From positions 1,756,924 to 1,820,923 of the forward strand of contig OZ020616.1 in the NCBI GenBank assembly GCA_963971575.1: a stretch of DNA of 64,000 nucleotides. The letters run 5' to 3'. The position numbers and the translations under genes are program-made. Position 1 is the stretch's first letter. Each line of letters begins with the position of its first letter. Below the pieces are notes generated by a model. That model saw nothing but the letters and a program-made list of their open reading frames with translations, was not told where the DNA came from and ran no database searches. Shown here in pieces: positions 43,022 through 54,026 of this stretch. The stretch is from Liopterus haemorrhoidalis (lineage: Eukaryota; Arthropoda; Insecta; Coleoptera; Dytiscidae).

Positions 43022-43991
43022 TACCCTTTTCACACTAGATCTTTAAGACGAGTGAACTTAAAGTTCACCGATGTTTAAGATATGCTTTCACACTTGATGT
43101 TTAAATCTCTGGTGCTGTCATCAGCTACAGTAATTTTGTCCTTAAGTTACCGGCATGAAATTACCAGTTTTGAACTGTCTGCGCAGTTTGAATTATTATA
43201 AACAATTAAGGATATTTCATTTCATTCTACAATAAAGGCACTACAATAAAGAATATATTACACCTGTATTAACATGTTAGTCGATACATTTTATCTCAAT
43301 TATTGTACAGTCTGTTTCAAACACTTAGGCGGAACTAGATTTTGCAATTTAGTTACTTTCATCGCTTAAATCGTGCTTTTCGGCAGTTTTGTTTAAGCTT
43401 TGTAAATCATACTTACAATAAACATTTTTTTGTTAAGGTTAATATCATTTTAAAATGTCATTTTCTTTATATTTTGATTTTTTGTGTAATTCTTAATACA
43501 AATTTCCAATTTATTTATTTTTTTGTCATTAAAATATATAAAAAAATAATTTAATTTTGACATAGGTCATTCGTTTCCATGGTTTCATTGTTGTAATTTT
43601 AAATTTTGACATTCCAACGTGAAAAATGACAACCTAAAAGAAAGAAATTCCCATTTAGTTCCGCCTAAGCGTTTGAAACAGACTGTAGCTCTGTATTTTA
43701 TTAAACACATTATTAAAATAAATAATTTTATTATAACAATAAGTATAAACTTCTTATAACGTCGATATAATACAGTATTCTTGTTTATGATAATATAAAA
43801 TGTTGACAGCACAAATTCAAGGAGTATTTTTTTATACTTGAAATTAAGTTGGTAATGCGGACGAAGTTTAAGACGCAGATCTCTGTCTTAAACATCGGTT
43901 GTGTTTAGACGAGGCCGTACGGTTTCACATTAGCGTTTAAAGATACATTCACTTTAACATCCGATCTTAAAGATCCAGTGTGAAAAGGGTA
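43022..43991 (-). mobile_element. MITE family P, copy 3, interrupted by MITE M
   Basis: Complete, with both TACCCTTTTCACACTAG-type ends and TTA on both sides (43019-43021, 43992-43994). A 378-bp family M MITE sits at 43308-43685. Copies 1 and 2 show the uninterrupted site. Confidence 0.92.
43308..43685 (+). mobile_element. TA-flanked MITE (family M), copy nested in MITE P
   Basis: Ends CAGTCTGTTTCAAACACTTA and the complement of CAGTCTGTTTCAAACGCTTA are flanked by TA. The host sequence reads CAATTATTG-TA-GCTCTG in uninterrupted copies, so the TA duplication is proven. Confidence 0.95.
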
Positions 43992-43994
43992 TTA

Positions 43995-44752
43995 GATGTA
44001 AGTCAGCAAAAATTGTGTTGACCACTGTTATAGGTTTCTTATACCAAACTAACAATCTTTTATAAAAATTGACATCTGGGGCCAAATAAGCTCTTTTTTT
44101 TCGCTGTTGGCGTACAAGACAACACATTTTTTGACTAAAAAACACAAATTGTGCGTTATTCTATAGAATTTATTATAAGTCATAAAGCAACTGTATTTGA
44201 AACACTAATTATAGAAGCTTTAAATTATACCTTCCTGGCAGTATTTTAGACGAATTGTTATTGTTAGTTTTGTATAAGTAACTTTACCGTGGTGTTTATC
44301 CCACCCTTAAGCTAATTGTCATGCTAAGCACTATTTTCTAATATTGAAGGCGAACGATGCGCGTACACAGAACTGACTGATTCATTTATGTGCGGACATA
44401 GATAGATATATGCAGATAAATTGAGGGAGATAATGTATATCACTTATATAACAATCTTATCATCTATTTGGGGTAAACCGACTAGTTTACATAAGCATGA
44501 TTAAAAACGACACGATAATTACAATAACGTGCACATTTTCGATATCTAATTATTAAAACGAGAGCTGAATCACTCCATTAGTGATTTTACTAAATACATC
44601 TCCAATATATTTACAATTAGTTTTGTACAAACAATAAGTAAATGATTTGACAAATTGTAGCATAGTATTGGCATATTATTGTCCAGTAACTATATCCTAA
44701 ACATAAGAATCGTTAGTTCTCTGTCGTCTCTATGATGGTGTTTTCAACGTTC
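43995..44752. other. AT-rich intergenic DNA, nothing recognised
   Basis: No feature could be supported here. Confidence 0.4.
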
Positions 44753-45558
44753 ATACGAGTTGGGTAAATTAAGTAACCGAACTTAAGCCGTAGGTGAACA
44801 TGTCATACACCTTAAGTACGAGTTTGAACTCGCTAGAGTAATTTTGTTGTCCGTAGCGATTTTTTTTTGTTAAACAGTTTTTTCTAGCAATGGTGTACTA
44901 TCAGGTTTTGCTTCAGACCTGGTCACAGAGCAACGGAAACTTTTGCAAAACTTTAACAAGCCTACGGAGACAGTGTTTTGTCAAGGACCTAGGTTTTTTG
45001 GTGGTTTAAGGCATTTTCAGAAGGAGTAGAGTTGATTGAAGATGAACCACGCAGCGGAAAGCCTTCATCTTCAAGAAAATGTCGACAGAATCCGGTATCT
45101 TGTGCGTTCAGATCGTCGGTTGACAGTCAGAATGATCGGGGAAGAGTTGAATTTGACTCACACTGCCGTTCATCAGATTTTGACCAATGAATTGGGGATG
45201 AGAAAAATCTACAATTTCAATAAACGAGTTTTTGGCCAGTAAAAACATTCCTGTGGCTCCTCAGCCTCCTTATTCGCCTGACTTGAGTCCTTGTGACTTT
45301 TTCCTCTTCCCAAGATTGAAAAATCATCTCAAGGGACGTTATTTTGGGACACTCGAAAATATTCAAACGTCTGTAACCGACCAGCTGAAAGCTATTCCAG
45401 TATCCGAGTTCCAGCACTGCTATGAGGATTGGAAGAACCGTCTCCAGCGCTATGTAGCTTCCCAAGGAAGTTATTTTGAGGGAAACAATATTAAATTGTA
45501 ATTGTATTCGAATAAAAATATTTTAAAAAATCAGTTCGGTTACTTAATTTACACACCT
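44753..45558 (+). mobile_element. Mariner F copy 2, 806-bp deletion derivative
   Basis: Ends CGAGTTGGGTAAATTAAGTA (left) and the complement of CGAGGTGTGTAAATTAAGTA (right) are flanked by TA. It keeps N- and C-terminal coding without the centre. Confidence 0.88.
44889..45501 (+). pseudogene. Mariner F transposase, centre deleted
   Basis: An ATG near 44889 opens MVYYQVLLQTW. A frameshifted segment follows, then QENVDRIRYLVRSDRRLTVR and the helix-turn-helix LNLTHTAVHQILTNELGMRK. The frame then jumps into the region before the third catalytic motif, PYSPDLSPCDFFLFPRLKNH, and ends SQGSYFEGNNIKL. The first and second catalytic aspartates are lost. Confidence 0.85.
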
Positions 45559-46035
45559 CGTATAAGAGATATTTAGGCGGACTTATTCAGTAATTAAAAA
45601 ATCACATCTCTGTTATTCACGTACTACCAAGTCTTCTTTCAAGTACCACTAGTGGAACGCGTATTACCGGTTGAGAAGCGCTGATCTAAAAGCACCACTA
45701 TCCGGGAAGTTGTGAATCTGAGAGAATTAAGGGCATTATCGATTTGTTAAACGGAATGATCCCCTGTAACGTATCTTAGGCAATGTCTATATAGTTCTGT
45801 AAGTGTGAAAGCGTATATGTTCTTATGGCGCGGAGACAAATTTAATTATCTGCTTTAAGTGGATTATAGTGAATACCTTGAATGTGACTTGCCCTCGCAA
45901 TCCCCGTCTTTCTAACATAATACCATTAAGTCACCTGATTCAATTTCAAACTTAACTAATATTGGTTCAACACTGTTATTAACAAAAAAAGAAATATTTC
46001 TGACGCAGTTTTCATACTCAGTAGACGTATTGCTA
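45559..46035. other. AT-rich intergenic DNA, nothing recognised
   Basis: No feature could be supported here. Confidence 0.4.
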
Positions 46036-46239
46036 CCGATTTTTTAGGGTTTTGTAGGTATGACCACCAAAAAACCCTTAGAACATCACTAATGTGTCTG
46101 TCTGTCTGTTTGTCTGTACAGTAGAAATTGTAGCCAAACGGTTGATCATAGAAAGTTGAAAATTGGCATGTCAGTACAATTTTTTCACCCATATATAGGC
46201 AAACTATAGAGTTCAAAAAAATACAGCGCGGGATAAATA
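46036..46239 (+). repeat. Repeat W fragment with GTCT tract
   Basis: It has the family start (AGGGTTTTGTAGGTATGACC), a short GTCTGTCTGTTTGTCTGTAC tract and the GTAGCCAAACGGTTGATCAT block. It is followed immediately by repeat Q. Confidence 0.7.
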
Positions 46240-46445
46240 TAAAAAAATTGATGTGAAGTGTGAATTTTCACACATTTTAGGGTTTCGCAGGTATTGAGTA
46301 AGTGAATGATGATTATTTAGGATGCCAAAACAAATTTTATGTTAAGATATTTTTTTTGTTAATTTTAACTCGAATACCTAATACCATTATTTAGGTTTCT
46401 AAATATGTGCAGTATTTTTATACGTATCATTGCAATTGATACGTA
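46240..46445 (+). repeat. Repeat Q copy 2
   Basis: It matches the reverse of 24530-24718 along its length, including the GTGTGAATTTTCACAC hairpin and the shared far end (TGTGCAGTATTTTTATA). Confidence 0.7.
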
Positions 46446-47528
46446 TAACTGACCTTGGGGACCTTATATGGACAAAAAAAGAGACATTTTTATTGAAATT
46501 ATTATTTATTTGTGAAATGCAGCGGCACTCGCTCCCAACACAACAGCACTGCACAACAGTTGAACCCTCCTAACCCCGTGGCGGTGCCATTGTTAGTAAG
46601 AATCGCCAAAACAAAACCATAAAGATGCACATCAACGAATTTTAATGAAAACAATTAAATAAAAATTATTATCCTATTCTTTGAACTAGAATATAAAATT
46701 AGAAAAGCAATTCGTTTTATAAAACTAATAGGATTGAAAATTTTGTAATTTAAAGTGATTAACAAAAAAAAAATACATTACTGGCACCCCTAAATAGCTG
46801 GCGCCCGAGACGGACCGCCCCCCCCCCCCTAGCTACTCTACTGAATAACATTGTTCTGTGTATTAACAGATCTTTTTCCTATCAAATAACAAATTACAAA
46901 GATATAACGTATGTAGCGAAAATTTGGCAGTTAGTAAAACAAAAGCCATTAAAAGCTAGAGTTTTCAATTCCCAATTTGCCGTTATAAATGTTTTGTAAG
47001 AATCCCGGAACAAAATTTCAATTAAGTTGCAAAGTAAATTGGTGAAATAGGGCTCATGTAATTAAAAATTCTAAAGCTACGGAAGTTATTATTGAAGTTG
47101 AGATACAATCTTTAGCGGTTCGACGGCTTTAAACCAAATAAGTTTATTTACATTTTCTGACAATTCTTGATAAGAAAATATTCAAGAAAAATTAATTTTT
47201 GTTGATGCCGTGGTATTTCTAGGAGTTAGATAATAAATATTTCTTAAGGGGTGGCAATAATATTTCTACGCAGGTCGATCAGGTAATAAAGAAGATTCAA
47301 AGATTCTTTTATTACATAACATTTGGTCATTATATACAGCCACAGTTTGTCGATGAATTTAAATTGGCTGAACGTTTTGGGCGTTAAGAAAACGAATTGC
47401 TCATAATAACACGTAATTCGCATGCGGAGGGATTTTCAATGAGAGTCTTCATGATAAAAAAAAAAACAATAAAACAACGCGCTACAAGTACCAAGTGAAG
47501 TTGACTGCACTGAAACTGAAAGTCATTA
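46446..47528. other. AT-rich intergenic DNA; a C-run with hAT-like end at ~46815-46840
   Basis: The complement of CTCTACT/TAGGGGGGG at about 46820-46842 looks like a hAT terminus (AGTAGAGTAGCTAGGGGGG). No partner was found. Confidence 0.35.
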
Positions 47529-47672
47529 ATTAAGTAGAACTAAATGTAATTTTTACTTTTGTAAGTTGTGACAAGCTCATTTTTTAACGACTGAAGTGGT
47601 TTGTTACTAAACAAAATTATCAAAAGCCATTTAAACGATAAAAATTACTAATTTTCATAATCTAGATCAGTG
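47529..47672 (-). repeat. Divergent MITE M remnant
   Basis: GTAGAACTAAATG, AAATTATCAAAAGCCATTTA and a CATAATCTAG end correspond to positions in family M, with many substitutions. Confidence 0.4.
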
Positions 47673-47681
47673 TTTCTCACC

Positions 47682-48148
47682 CGATTTAAATCCAATAGAA
47701 AACCTTTGGGAGATTGTCGACAGAAAGATTAGAAACAAAACGCATTCAAATATTGAAGATTTGTTTAAAGCTTTGCAGGGTGCCTGGTCTAATATTGATA
47801 ATGAAATAATCACGAATTTATTAGAACCAATGCCTAAAATATGTTGGGAACTTATAAATACTGGTGGTTACTATGCAAAATATTATAAATGATCTGTTAA
47901 TAATAATTCATTTTCTTAATAAATAAAAAAAAAAGATTTTTTTAAGAGTAGTTGCTATCTTTATGTCCAGGTAAAAAAAATAAATACTATAAAAAAAATA
48001 GAATTTACTATTAAAATTTAATTTTTTTACTATAATATATGTAGAGGATTGTTAAAGGTAAGAATAACATTTTTTATTTTTAAAAATATTGAATAGAATA
48101 AAAATAAAAGAGGATTATCAAAAGTTGCTATCTTTATGGCCAATACTG
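47682..48148 (+). pseudogene. Tc1-like transposase C-terminus with 3' terminal repeat
   Basis: FSPDLNPIENLWEIVDRKIR, with the third catalytic residue Glu (DD34E type), opens a 70-codon frame. It continues HSNIEDLFKALQGAWSNI and ends TGGYYAKYYK with a stop at 47892. About 250 bases further on, GTTGCTATCTTTATGGCCAA then TACTG-TA looks like the terminal repeat (CAGTATTGGCCATAAAGATA on the other strand). The 5' part of the element is missing. Confidence 0.85.
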
Positions 48149-49001
48149 TATATATTGTCGGGAAAAGAACGGGAGCTAGGGCAAAGGAAAAAATTTAACC
48201 ACAAAAAATTGTTTTATTATTAAGTCTTACAAAAGAAATATGTAGATGGTCTGCTGCAGCAGAAAGTTAATTATTTTATTTATTGTACCAGTGCAACAAA
48301 TATTTTTAAGAGCAGGTTCTAACTTATAAATTATTGTTGCTATACCAATATAATTCAATATTCATTTAGTCAATAATCGTGATTTATGAAAATGATTTAA
48401 AAAATAGTTTTGTTTCTCTAGTTATAGCCGATAGTGTACATGTATGTGTTTCTATATTGTCCATATAAGCACATTCTACATAACAATGACTTACATTATA
48501 AAATTAACAAAAATTTCTACAAATACCTTTCCAGTCGCTCCAATTTTGGTCTGTATGGAGCACAAACCCTAAAGTCAACACTATAACACACTATTTCAAG
48601 TATTTTCTGCACTTTTATCACTTAAAAATAACTAAAAACATCAGACAAAAAATGAACACGCCACTTGTAAAAATCACGTATCACTACATATCAAGATGGC
48701 TTATCATGATAAAGCTCATTAAGGAATATAGTCATTAACAATTAATAAATAAGGAACAGAATTGCTTAAAATAATTCTTTATGAGAATAAACACATATAT
48801 TAATATTTTATCAATAGTATACTGGTGGTTGAAATTGAACTACCGGGCCCAATACACTATTTTTTATTATTGAAGATGAAGTATAACGTTAAATTTGGGA
48901 ATTACTTGGTACTACATGATCTAAAATAGTTTATATTTTGTTACTTTGTATCTTTATATAAATAGTTATACATTTTGATTGAGGATTTATTAAAATTTCA
49001 G
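48149..49001. other. AT-rich DNA upstream of the receptor-like exon
   Basis: I looked for further odorant-receptor exons here and found none. Confidence 0.4.
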
Positions 49002-49160
49002 AGTTATAGCGTTGGAGATACGGCCTATATGGTAAAATGGGAGGACAGAGGTGATAATAGGATGACTTTTGGGCTATCAATGATAATTCTGAGACCTCAA
49101 AAAGGGATGAAAATTACTATTGGAAGTATAATGGAGTTATCTCTCGAGAATTTTATACAG
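49002..49160 (+). CDS. Possible odorant receptor (7tm_6) exon, isolated
   Basis: A 53-codon open exon lies between AAAATTTCAG and GTTAATT splice sites, phase 0 at both ends. It reads SYSVGDTAYMVKWEDRGDNR, then FGLSMIILRPQKGM and ITIGSIMELSLENFIQ. This resembles the penultimate exon of insect odorant receptors (AY...W...R....L.I.LR.Q....I..G....LSL.NF.Q). I found no flanking receptor exons, and the intron after it runs into repeat W. It may be a gene fragment, a pseudogene, or part of a gene whose other exons I missed. Membrane-bound ligand-gated channel in olfactory neurons, if real. Confidence 0.45.
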
Positions 49161-49189
49161 GTTAATTTTTTTATTTACGGGTTTTTAGA

Positions 49190-49740
49190 GGGCTAATTTT
49201 TTTTTGAAAATCTTTTTTTTTATGGGATTTTTGTCAATATAATGGCAAAAAACTATTGTACCCTATCTCCCAGAGGGGTTGAACTAAAAATCTGAAAAAA
49301 ATCTCAATAATGTACATTGACCGGAATAGTTCAACAGGAAAATTTGATCAAACTGGTTTTTCGCAAAATATTTTTTCTTTGTGTCGTCGAAAAAAATTTT
49401 TTTTTAAATATATTGTGTATGGGTATATATTGGGTATCAAAAGAAAGCTGTTAAGACGTAGATCAAGGAACGGGAAGTAGTTTTTTATTTTAATTATTTT
49501 TTTTCAAAAAAATACTAAAAAAGTTTCCCGAATATTTTAACCCTAAGGGGTTAAATTAAAAATCTGAAATAATTCTAAGGAATGTATATTGCTATGAACC
49601 GGAAATATCCGAGAGGAATTTTTAATCCGATTTCGTTTTTGGAAAATATTACAGTTATTGTGTTATTAAAATTTTTTTTTTTAATTTAATTTTTATTGTA
49701 GGGATATTAAGTGGAATCTCTTTAAGTGCAGATTAAGGAA
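49190..49740 (+). repeat. Repeat W, body modules
   Basis: AGAGGGGTTGAACTAAAAAT, AATGTACATTGACCGGAATA and GGTATCAAAAGAAAGCTGTT modules occur in family order. There is no GTCT tract. Confidence 0.6.
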
Positions 49741-50059
49741 CGGTAATTGATTTTTGAAATACATTTCATTTTGACTAAATTTTGCCAAGTATTAAGATTT
49801 TCGTTTAATATCTTAGCTAAATTTAAAAAAATATATTTGTATATACATGGATACATTTTGTTATGGGTAGAGGAGAGGTACGTAAATTTATTTTGCAAAT
49901 ATCGACTAGGAAAAGAAATAAATAACTGGCCGGTTGCGGGATTCCATTCCAAGTTTCATATAGTCGCAATATAAACAATGTCTCTGTAGAACACTGCCTA
50001 ATGACCGTTACATCTCTGAGTAGTCAGCATCGTATATCAATGAGATAATAAATACATTT

Positions 50060-50220
50060 TTAAATTTTTAGTGATATTTTTATTTTTGAAAATTCATTTT
50101 TTTATGAATTATTTGCCAAAAATATGGAAAAAAGTCGCCTTTTCATTTCCCAGAGGGGTTGATCTAGTTGAGGTAGTTTTTTAGATTTTTTTTATTTTTG
50201 CAAGATTTTTTCCAAAAATG
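50060..50220 (+). repeat. Repeat W fragment
   Basis: It carries the TTTTTTATGAATTATTTGCC and CCAGAGGGGTTGATCTAG modules only. Confidence 0.5.
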
Positions 50221-50344
50221 TACTTTAAACCAGTGGCGAAAGGAAACCTCCGCTAGACTTGCCCTCCCATAAAAAAAATATTTAAAAAAAAATAAACTAA
50301 AAAAAAAAATTTAAATATTTAGATAAATCTTCAAAAATACATCA

Positions 50345-50770
50345 AATTCTGTTCTATACAAATTTTTGTCCAAGGCTTGCTTTACTAGTTACGAATTAAT
50401 TATCATGACCATGGAAACGTTACATATAAGTATGAAAAAATTGAGACTTCGAAAAATTTTAAATAATTTTACAAAAAAAATTCGAAATTTTTCGTTTTAT
50501 CAAAAAACGTCTCAAATAAAAGTTATTAGTTATTGCATTTATAGTAACTTTTGTTCAATAAATTTTTTCGAAATATTTTTCTGTTGCTAAATATTCGCAA
50601 AAATATTAAAATCGACACGAGTAAACTCCCATTTCTAGTCAACCGATTTTCATAAAAAACAATAGGGTTCTTCCTATTTAATAGGAGAATTTTTTAGTAC
50701 CAGAACGAACTCTTTAAGTTAAACCGTTTTTGAGTTATCGTGTATACACACAGACAGACACACACACACA

Positions 50771-50802
<32 letters not shown>

Positions 50803-50940
50803 TACGGACGGCACTTCGAAAATAGGTTTTTTGGATTCCCTGGACCATGAAACGTGGTCATCCGTCAAAATCTCGACATCGAAAATTTTCGCGATTACAA
50901 TACTTGCCCCTTATATATTAAGGTCGGGCAAGTAAAAATA
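50345..50940 (+). repeat. Repeat R copy 2, with (CA)n in place of (GACA)n
   Basis: It has the constant modules CATGACCATGGAAACGTTAC, CAAATAAAAGTTATTAGTTA and TCGACACGAGTAAACTCCCA. The tract at about 50750-50805 is mostly CA dinucleotides with a few CAGA units. The 3' part differs from the other copies. Confidence 0.65.
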
Positions 50941-51860
50941 GCCAGGTTTGGATTTGAATGATATTTTTGCAACTACATAAAAAAAAAAATGCATTAAAAT
51001 ATATATTATGCTATTATTAGAGATATATATATACACGGTAGAAAAAATCTAACTGCAACCTTCTTGTCGTGCCTATTGATTCAAAGGATTTAACACAAAA
51101 AAAAATTTAGAATGCAGTACAGAGCAAATGGAGTAGTTCTTCTTCATACTCTCTAATGAGTTTTCCCAATAACACTATCCTATTATTTCTTCACGAGGTT
51201 GTCAGTTGTAAAACACGCTGATCGTTGAAACAGCGGTACAAATATTTATTCAATTTTCCGTAATACTTTTCCATTTAATTTCAATCAATTACCAACAAAA
51301 GAATATAAAATTACATAATATTTTGGGTTCATTGACATATTTAACACTTTTACAACATTTGGCAACACCACTCCCATTTCCTATAAGAGCAATACTGCAT
51401 TCTAACCTTTGAACGAACTATAGCTGTCATGATAGATAACACAGTGCCATCTCTATTTCAACAGAAGAAGTTATGCAGAAATTGCGTTTTGAAAATAATC
51501 TCCTCACATATTAATTAATAGTTATGTAGCCTTTTCAAATATTATTTATAGTGTAATAAAATATTCACATTTTTTGAATAAATAATAGAATTATTTCAAT
51601 ATCATTATTATTCAAGTTATTGTCGAAATGCTAAACAAGGCGCGTATTAGACTTTCAGATAAGGGGTGATGTGAACGAAGCAAGCAAAGTGCATAGTAAT
51701 TTATATAAAATTACGTACAGATTCCAAAATAAGCTATCGTTATGACTTTTTACCATTAAAGATTCTTATTCAATAGATGTTCCCTAGATGACGATGCTTA
51801 TATATGTTTTATTTAACATAATTTGCAAAGATAATAGAACATTTAAGACATGCTGAAACT
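50941..51860. other. AT-rich intergenic DNA upstream of the carbonic anhydrase gene
   Basis: At about 51395-51415, TACTGCATTCTAACCTTTGA is the reverse of a motif next to the palindrome at 28088, so both places may hold an unnamed repeat. No exon was identified. Confidence 0.4.
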
Positions 51861-51929
51861 TTAATTCTGTAAAGTGCACTATTAGCTTCCAAACCTCAGC
51901 CATTCTCACAAAGTTTGTGATCTGAGAAT

Positions 51930-51975
51930 ATGAAGATTTTGCGGTATCTTGTGATAGTTTTATTTTTAATATGCG
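51930..51975 (+). CDS. Carbonic anhydrase (alpha class, secreted), exon 1: signal peptide
   Basis: The exon encodes MKILRYLVIVLFLIC plus the first base of codon 16, then a GTAATG donor at 51976. A basic start with a hydrophobic run is a classic signal peptide. Exon 2 begins with AT, which completes GAT (Asp16). The protein assembled from five exons is 320 residues, a normal length for secreted insect alpha-carbonic anhydrases. These enzymes interconvert CO2 and bicarbonate outside the cell or in the secretory path. No hydrophobic C-terminus is present, so a GPI anchor is unlikely. I chose this ATG for the signal peptide and the phase match; cDNA is needed to confirm the first intron. A possible 5' UTR lies in the 50-70 bases upstream; no convincing TATA box was seen. 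Confidence 0.72.
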
Positions 51976-52184
51976 GTAATGGCTTATTTTAAGTGTTAAG
52001 AATGTGCGAAATTTTTAGCATTGTATATTATATTGACGTTATTAATTAATTCATATGTTTTCTAAAGGTGGTGGAGTGTTTCAAAACCATGTTAATAAAA
52101 TTTGAGGCTATATAGGCTATGCCAAACTTTTAAACGGAACTAAATGGAATTTAAAATTTCTTGTTGTCACTAACTGGACTTGTA

Positions 52185-52749
52185 ATGGGTGTTTTTTTTA
52201 GAGGTATAGAACTTTAAATTGCAATAAAACAACGATGGATTATTCGATTGACATGAATTTTTTTTTATTCGAAAGATAATCTTGTGGCATTACATTAAAT
52301 CATACCAACAAGACGGCGCAACATGTCACACAGCTCGTGCCACAATCGATTTATTGAAAGACACGTTTGGTGACCGCCTAATTTCACGTTTTGGACCTGT
52401 GAATTGGCCTCCAAGATCTTGTGATTTAACACCGCTGGACTACTTTCTGTGGGGCTATGTAAAGTCATTGGTCTATGCGGATAAGCCACAAACGCTTGAC
52501 CATTTGGAAGACAACATTCGCCGTGTTATTGCCGATATACGGCCACAAATGTTGGAAAAAGTCATCGAAAATTGGACGTCCAGATTGGACTACATCCGAG
52601 CCAGCCGTGGCGGTCATATGCCAGAAATCATATTTAAAATGTAATGCCACAAGATTATCTTTCGAATAAAAAAAAATTCATGTCAATCGAATAATCCATC
52701 GTTGTTTTATTGCAATTTAAAGTTCTATACCTCTAAAAAAAACACCCGT
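52185..52749. mobile_element. Mariner-like deletion derivative with 112-bp near-identical terminal repeats
   Basis: Bases 52185-52296 and 52638-52749 are inverted copies that I find identical but for one base at the outer edge (ATGGGTG versus ACGGGTG). TA flanks both sides (52183-52184, 52750-52751). A transposase C-terminus fills the space between and its stop codon lies within the right repeat. Such long repeats with so little change suggest recent activity. Confidence 0.92.
52309..52644 (+). pseudogene. DD41D transposase C-terminal third
   Basis: The open frame starts at YQQDGATCHTARATIDLLKD (second catalytic Asp), continues SRFGPVNWPPRSCDLTPLDY with the third Asp 41 residues later, then FLWGYVKSLVYADKP, and ends HMPEIIFKM at 52644. 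It resembles the family at 38398 but is a distinct lineage. The N-terminal DNA-binding domain and first catalytic Asp are missing. The frame has no stops. Confidence 0.88.
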
Positions 52750-52844
52750 TATATATTGAAGTTGGCTTTTCCTGAACGAAATGATCAAAAGCTTCAATCA
52801 ATCAATAAAAGATACTAGATTTGAAAATCTAGTTCCGTTTAAAC

Positions 52845-53289
52845 CAGTGGTTCCCAACCGGGGTGCGGGAAAGCATTTTGAGGGGTGCGAGACGATTTAT
52901 AGAAATTTATAAAATTTATATAAAAAATCTAGTTTATTTAGAATCATTATATATTTTTTCCCTATATTATTATTATTATTATTATTTTTTTTTTAATAAA
53001 TAATAATAAAAAATTATTTTTCAATAAGTATATTTTCTTTATAATTTTATTAAGGTTCAGAACCGCTGAATGCTACATCAATTAATTTGATCAATTTTAA
53101 AGAAATATTCATGCGATTTCCTTTTTTTTTGCTCTTCACTTTTTTATCAATTTATCAACTTATTTTGATCAATTTGGCATATAAATATGACTCAACTGAA
53201 AAAATTTCAACACATTTTTTATGGGGGTGCAGGAGCTTATTTTCACATTCAAAGGGGTGCTCACCACAAAAAAAGGTTGGGAACCACTG
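52845..53289. mobile_element. 445-bp hAT nonautonomous element with perfect 8-bp duplication
   Basis: Inverted ends CAGTGGTTCCCAACCGGGGT and the complement of CAGTGGTTCCCAACCTTTTT are flanked by GTTTAAAC on both sides (52837-52844, 53290-53297). It contains GGGGTGC motifs near each end. It is noncoding and lies in intron 1 of the carbonic anhydrase gene. Confidence 0.93.
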
Positions 53290-53436
53290 GTTTAAACCAA
53301 AGAAACCTCCTATATCTGTTTTATTTAGAATTAAACTATTAAATACGAAACAACAAAACCACAAATATAGCTTCTAATATTATTTGTATAGATATTGCCA
53401 AAAAAATTATATTAATATGATACTTAAATGTTTTAG

Positions 53437-53646
53437 ATATTGTGCAAAATGGTTACGGATTTGGGTACGGTCGAAATGCCGAGTTTGAATGGCGTAAGGA
53501 TCATCACGGTTGCGGAGGAATGTTGCAGTCTCCGATCAGGATTAATAGTTGGGAAGCCAAGCCTATGGGCATGCCAGCCTTAGAAACCATAAGATACCAT
53601 GATTTATTACCCGGAGAATTAATTCTACAAAACAATGGCCATTCAA
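53437..53646 (+). CDS. Carbonic anhydrase, exon 2 (residues 16-86)
   Basis: The acceptor is TTTTAG|AT and the donor A|GTAAGT. It encodes DIVQNGYGFGYGRNAEFEWR, then HHGCGGMLQSPIRI with Cys41, which in extracellular alpha-carbonic anhydrases pairs with the Cys of the TTPPC motif (Cys234 here). It ends LILQNNGHS. His84 of NNGH corresponds to the proton-shuttle His64 of human CA II. It ends one base into codon 86 (A|TT, Ile). Confidence 0.92.
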
Positions 53647-53654
53647 GTAAGTGT

Positions 53655-54026
53655 ACTTTTAACAAAATTAATGTTTTGTCCACATCACTTATAGTCTAAG
53701 AGCTAGCAACGTCACAAAAAAGTTTATTTTAGGTCGGTTGGTTTTTCGATATTTCCCTTTCTTATTGAAGTTAGGTAGGGATGCGGTACGTCTGGCACCT
53801 GGGAGCGGTTGCGCTTACCTGTGCGCATCTCGCCTATACAGGTAAAAAGTGGATATTTTGAAATCATTTTAAGACATTTTCTTTTTTTTTTATAATTTTC
53901 TATGTCTTTTTAGCATTATAAATTTATAGTTGCCAGACAGTTTTGTTGTTGCGAACATTGCGCCAGATCTAATTTAAGTAATTACAAAATAATAATTTTC
54001 AAACCTTTTTAGTATAGCTGTAATTT
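53655..54026. repeat. Left arm of a 2.4-kb inverted repeat in intron 2
   Basis: From ACTTTTAACAAAATTAATG onward the sequence recurs inverted at 54726-54979 plus 55979-56091. Shared blocks include GTTTTTCGATATTTCCCTTT, AGGTAGGGATGCGGTACGTC and GCGCATCTCGCCTATACAGG. The arm begins eight bases past the donor splice site. Confidence 0.9.

Larger units (their letters stand above)
52120..53311. mobile_element. MITE M-related element, twice interrupted, in intron 1
   Basis: TTTTAAACGGAACTAAATGG on the left and TAGATTTG...CTAGTTCCGTTTAAAC on the right are its two ends. It is split by the 565-bp element (52185-52749), and the hAT element (52845-53289) sits in its right end. Without these it is about 180 bp. 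Confidence 0.6.

Noticed and set aside
53087..53377. 96-codon frame in intron 1
   Set aside because: It runs through the 445-bp hAT element and its target duplicate, so it is not a gene.
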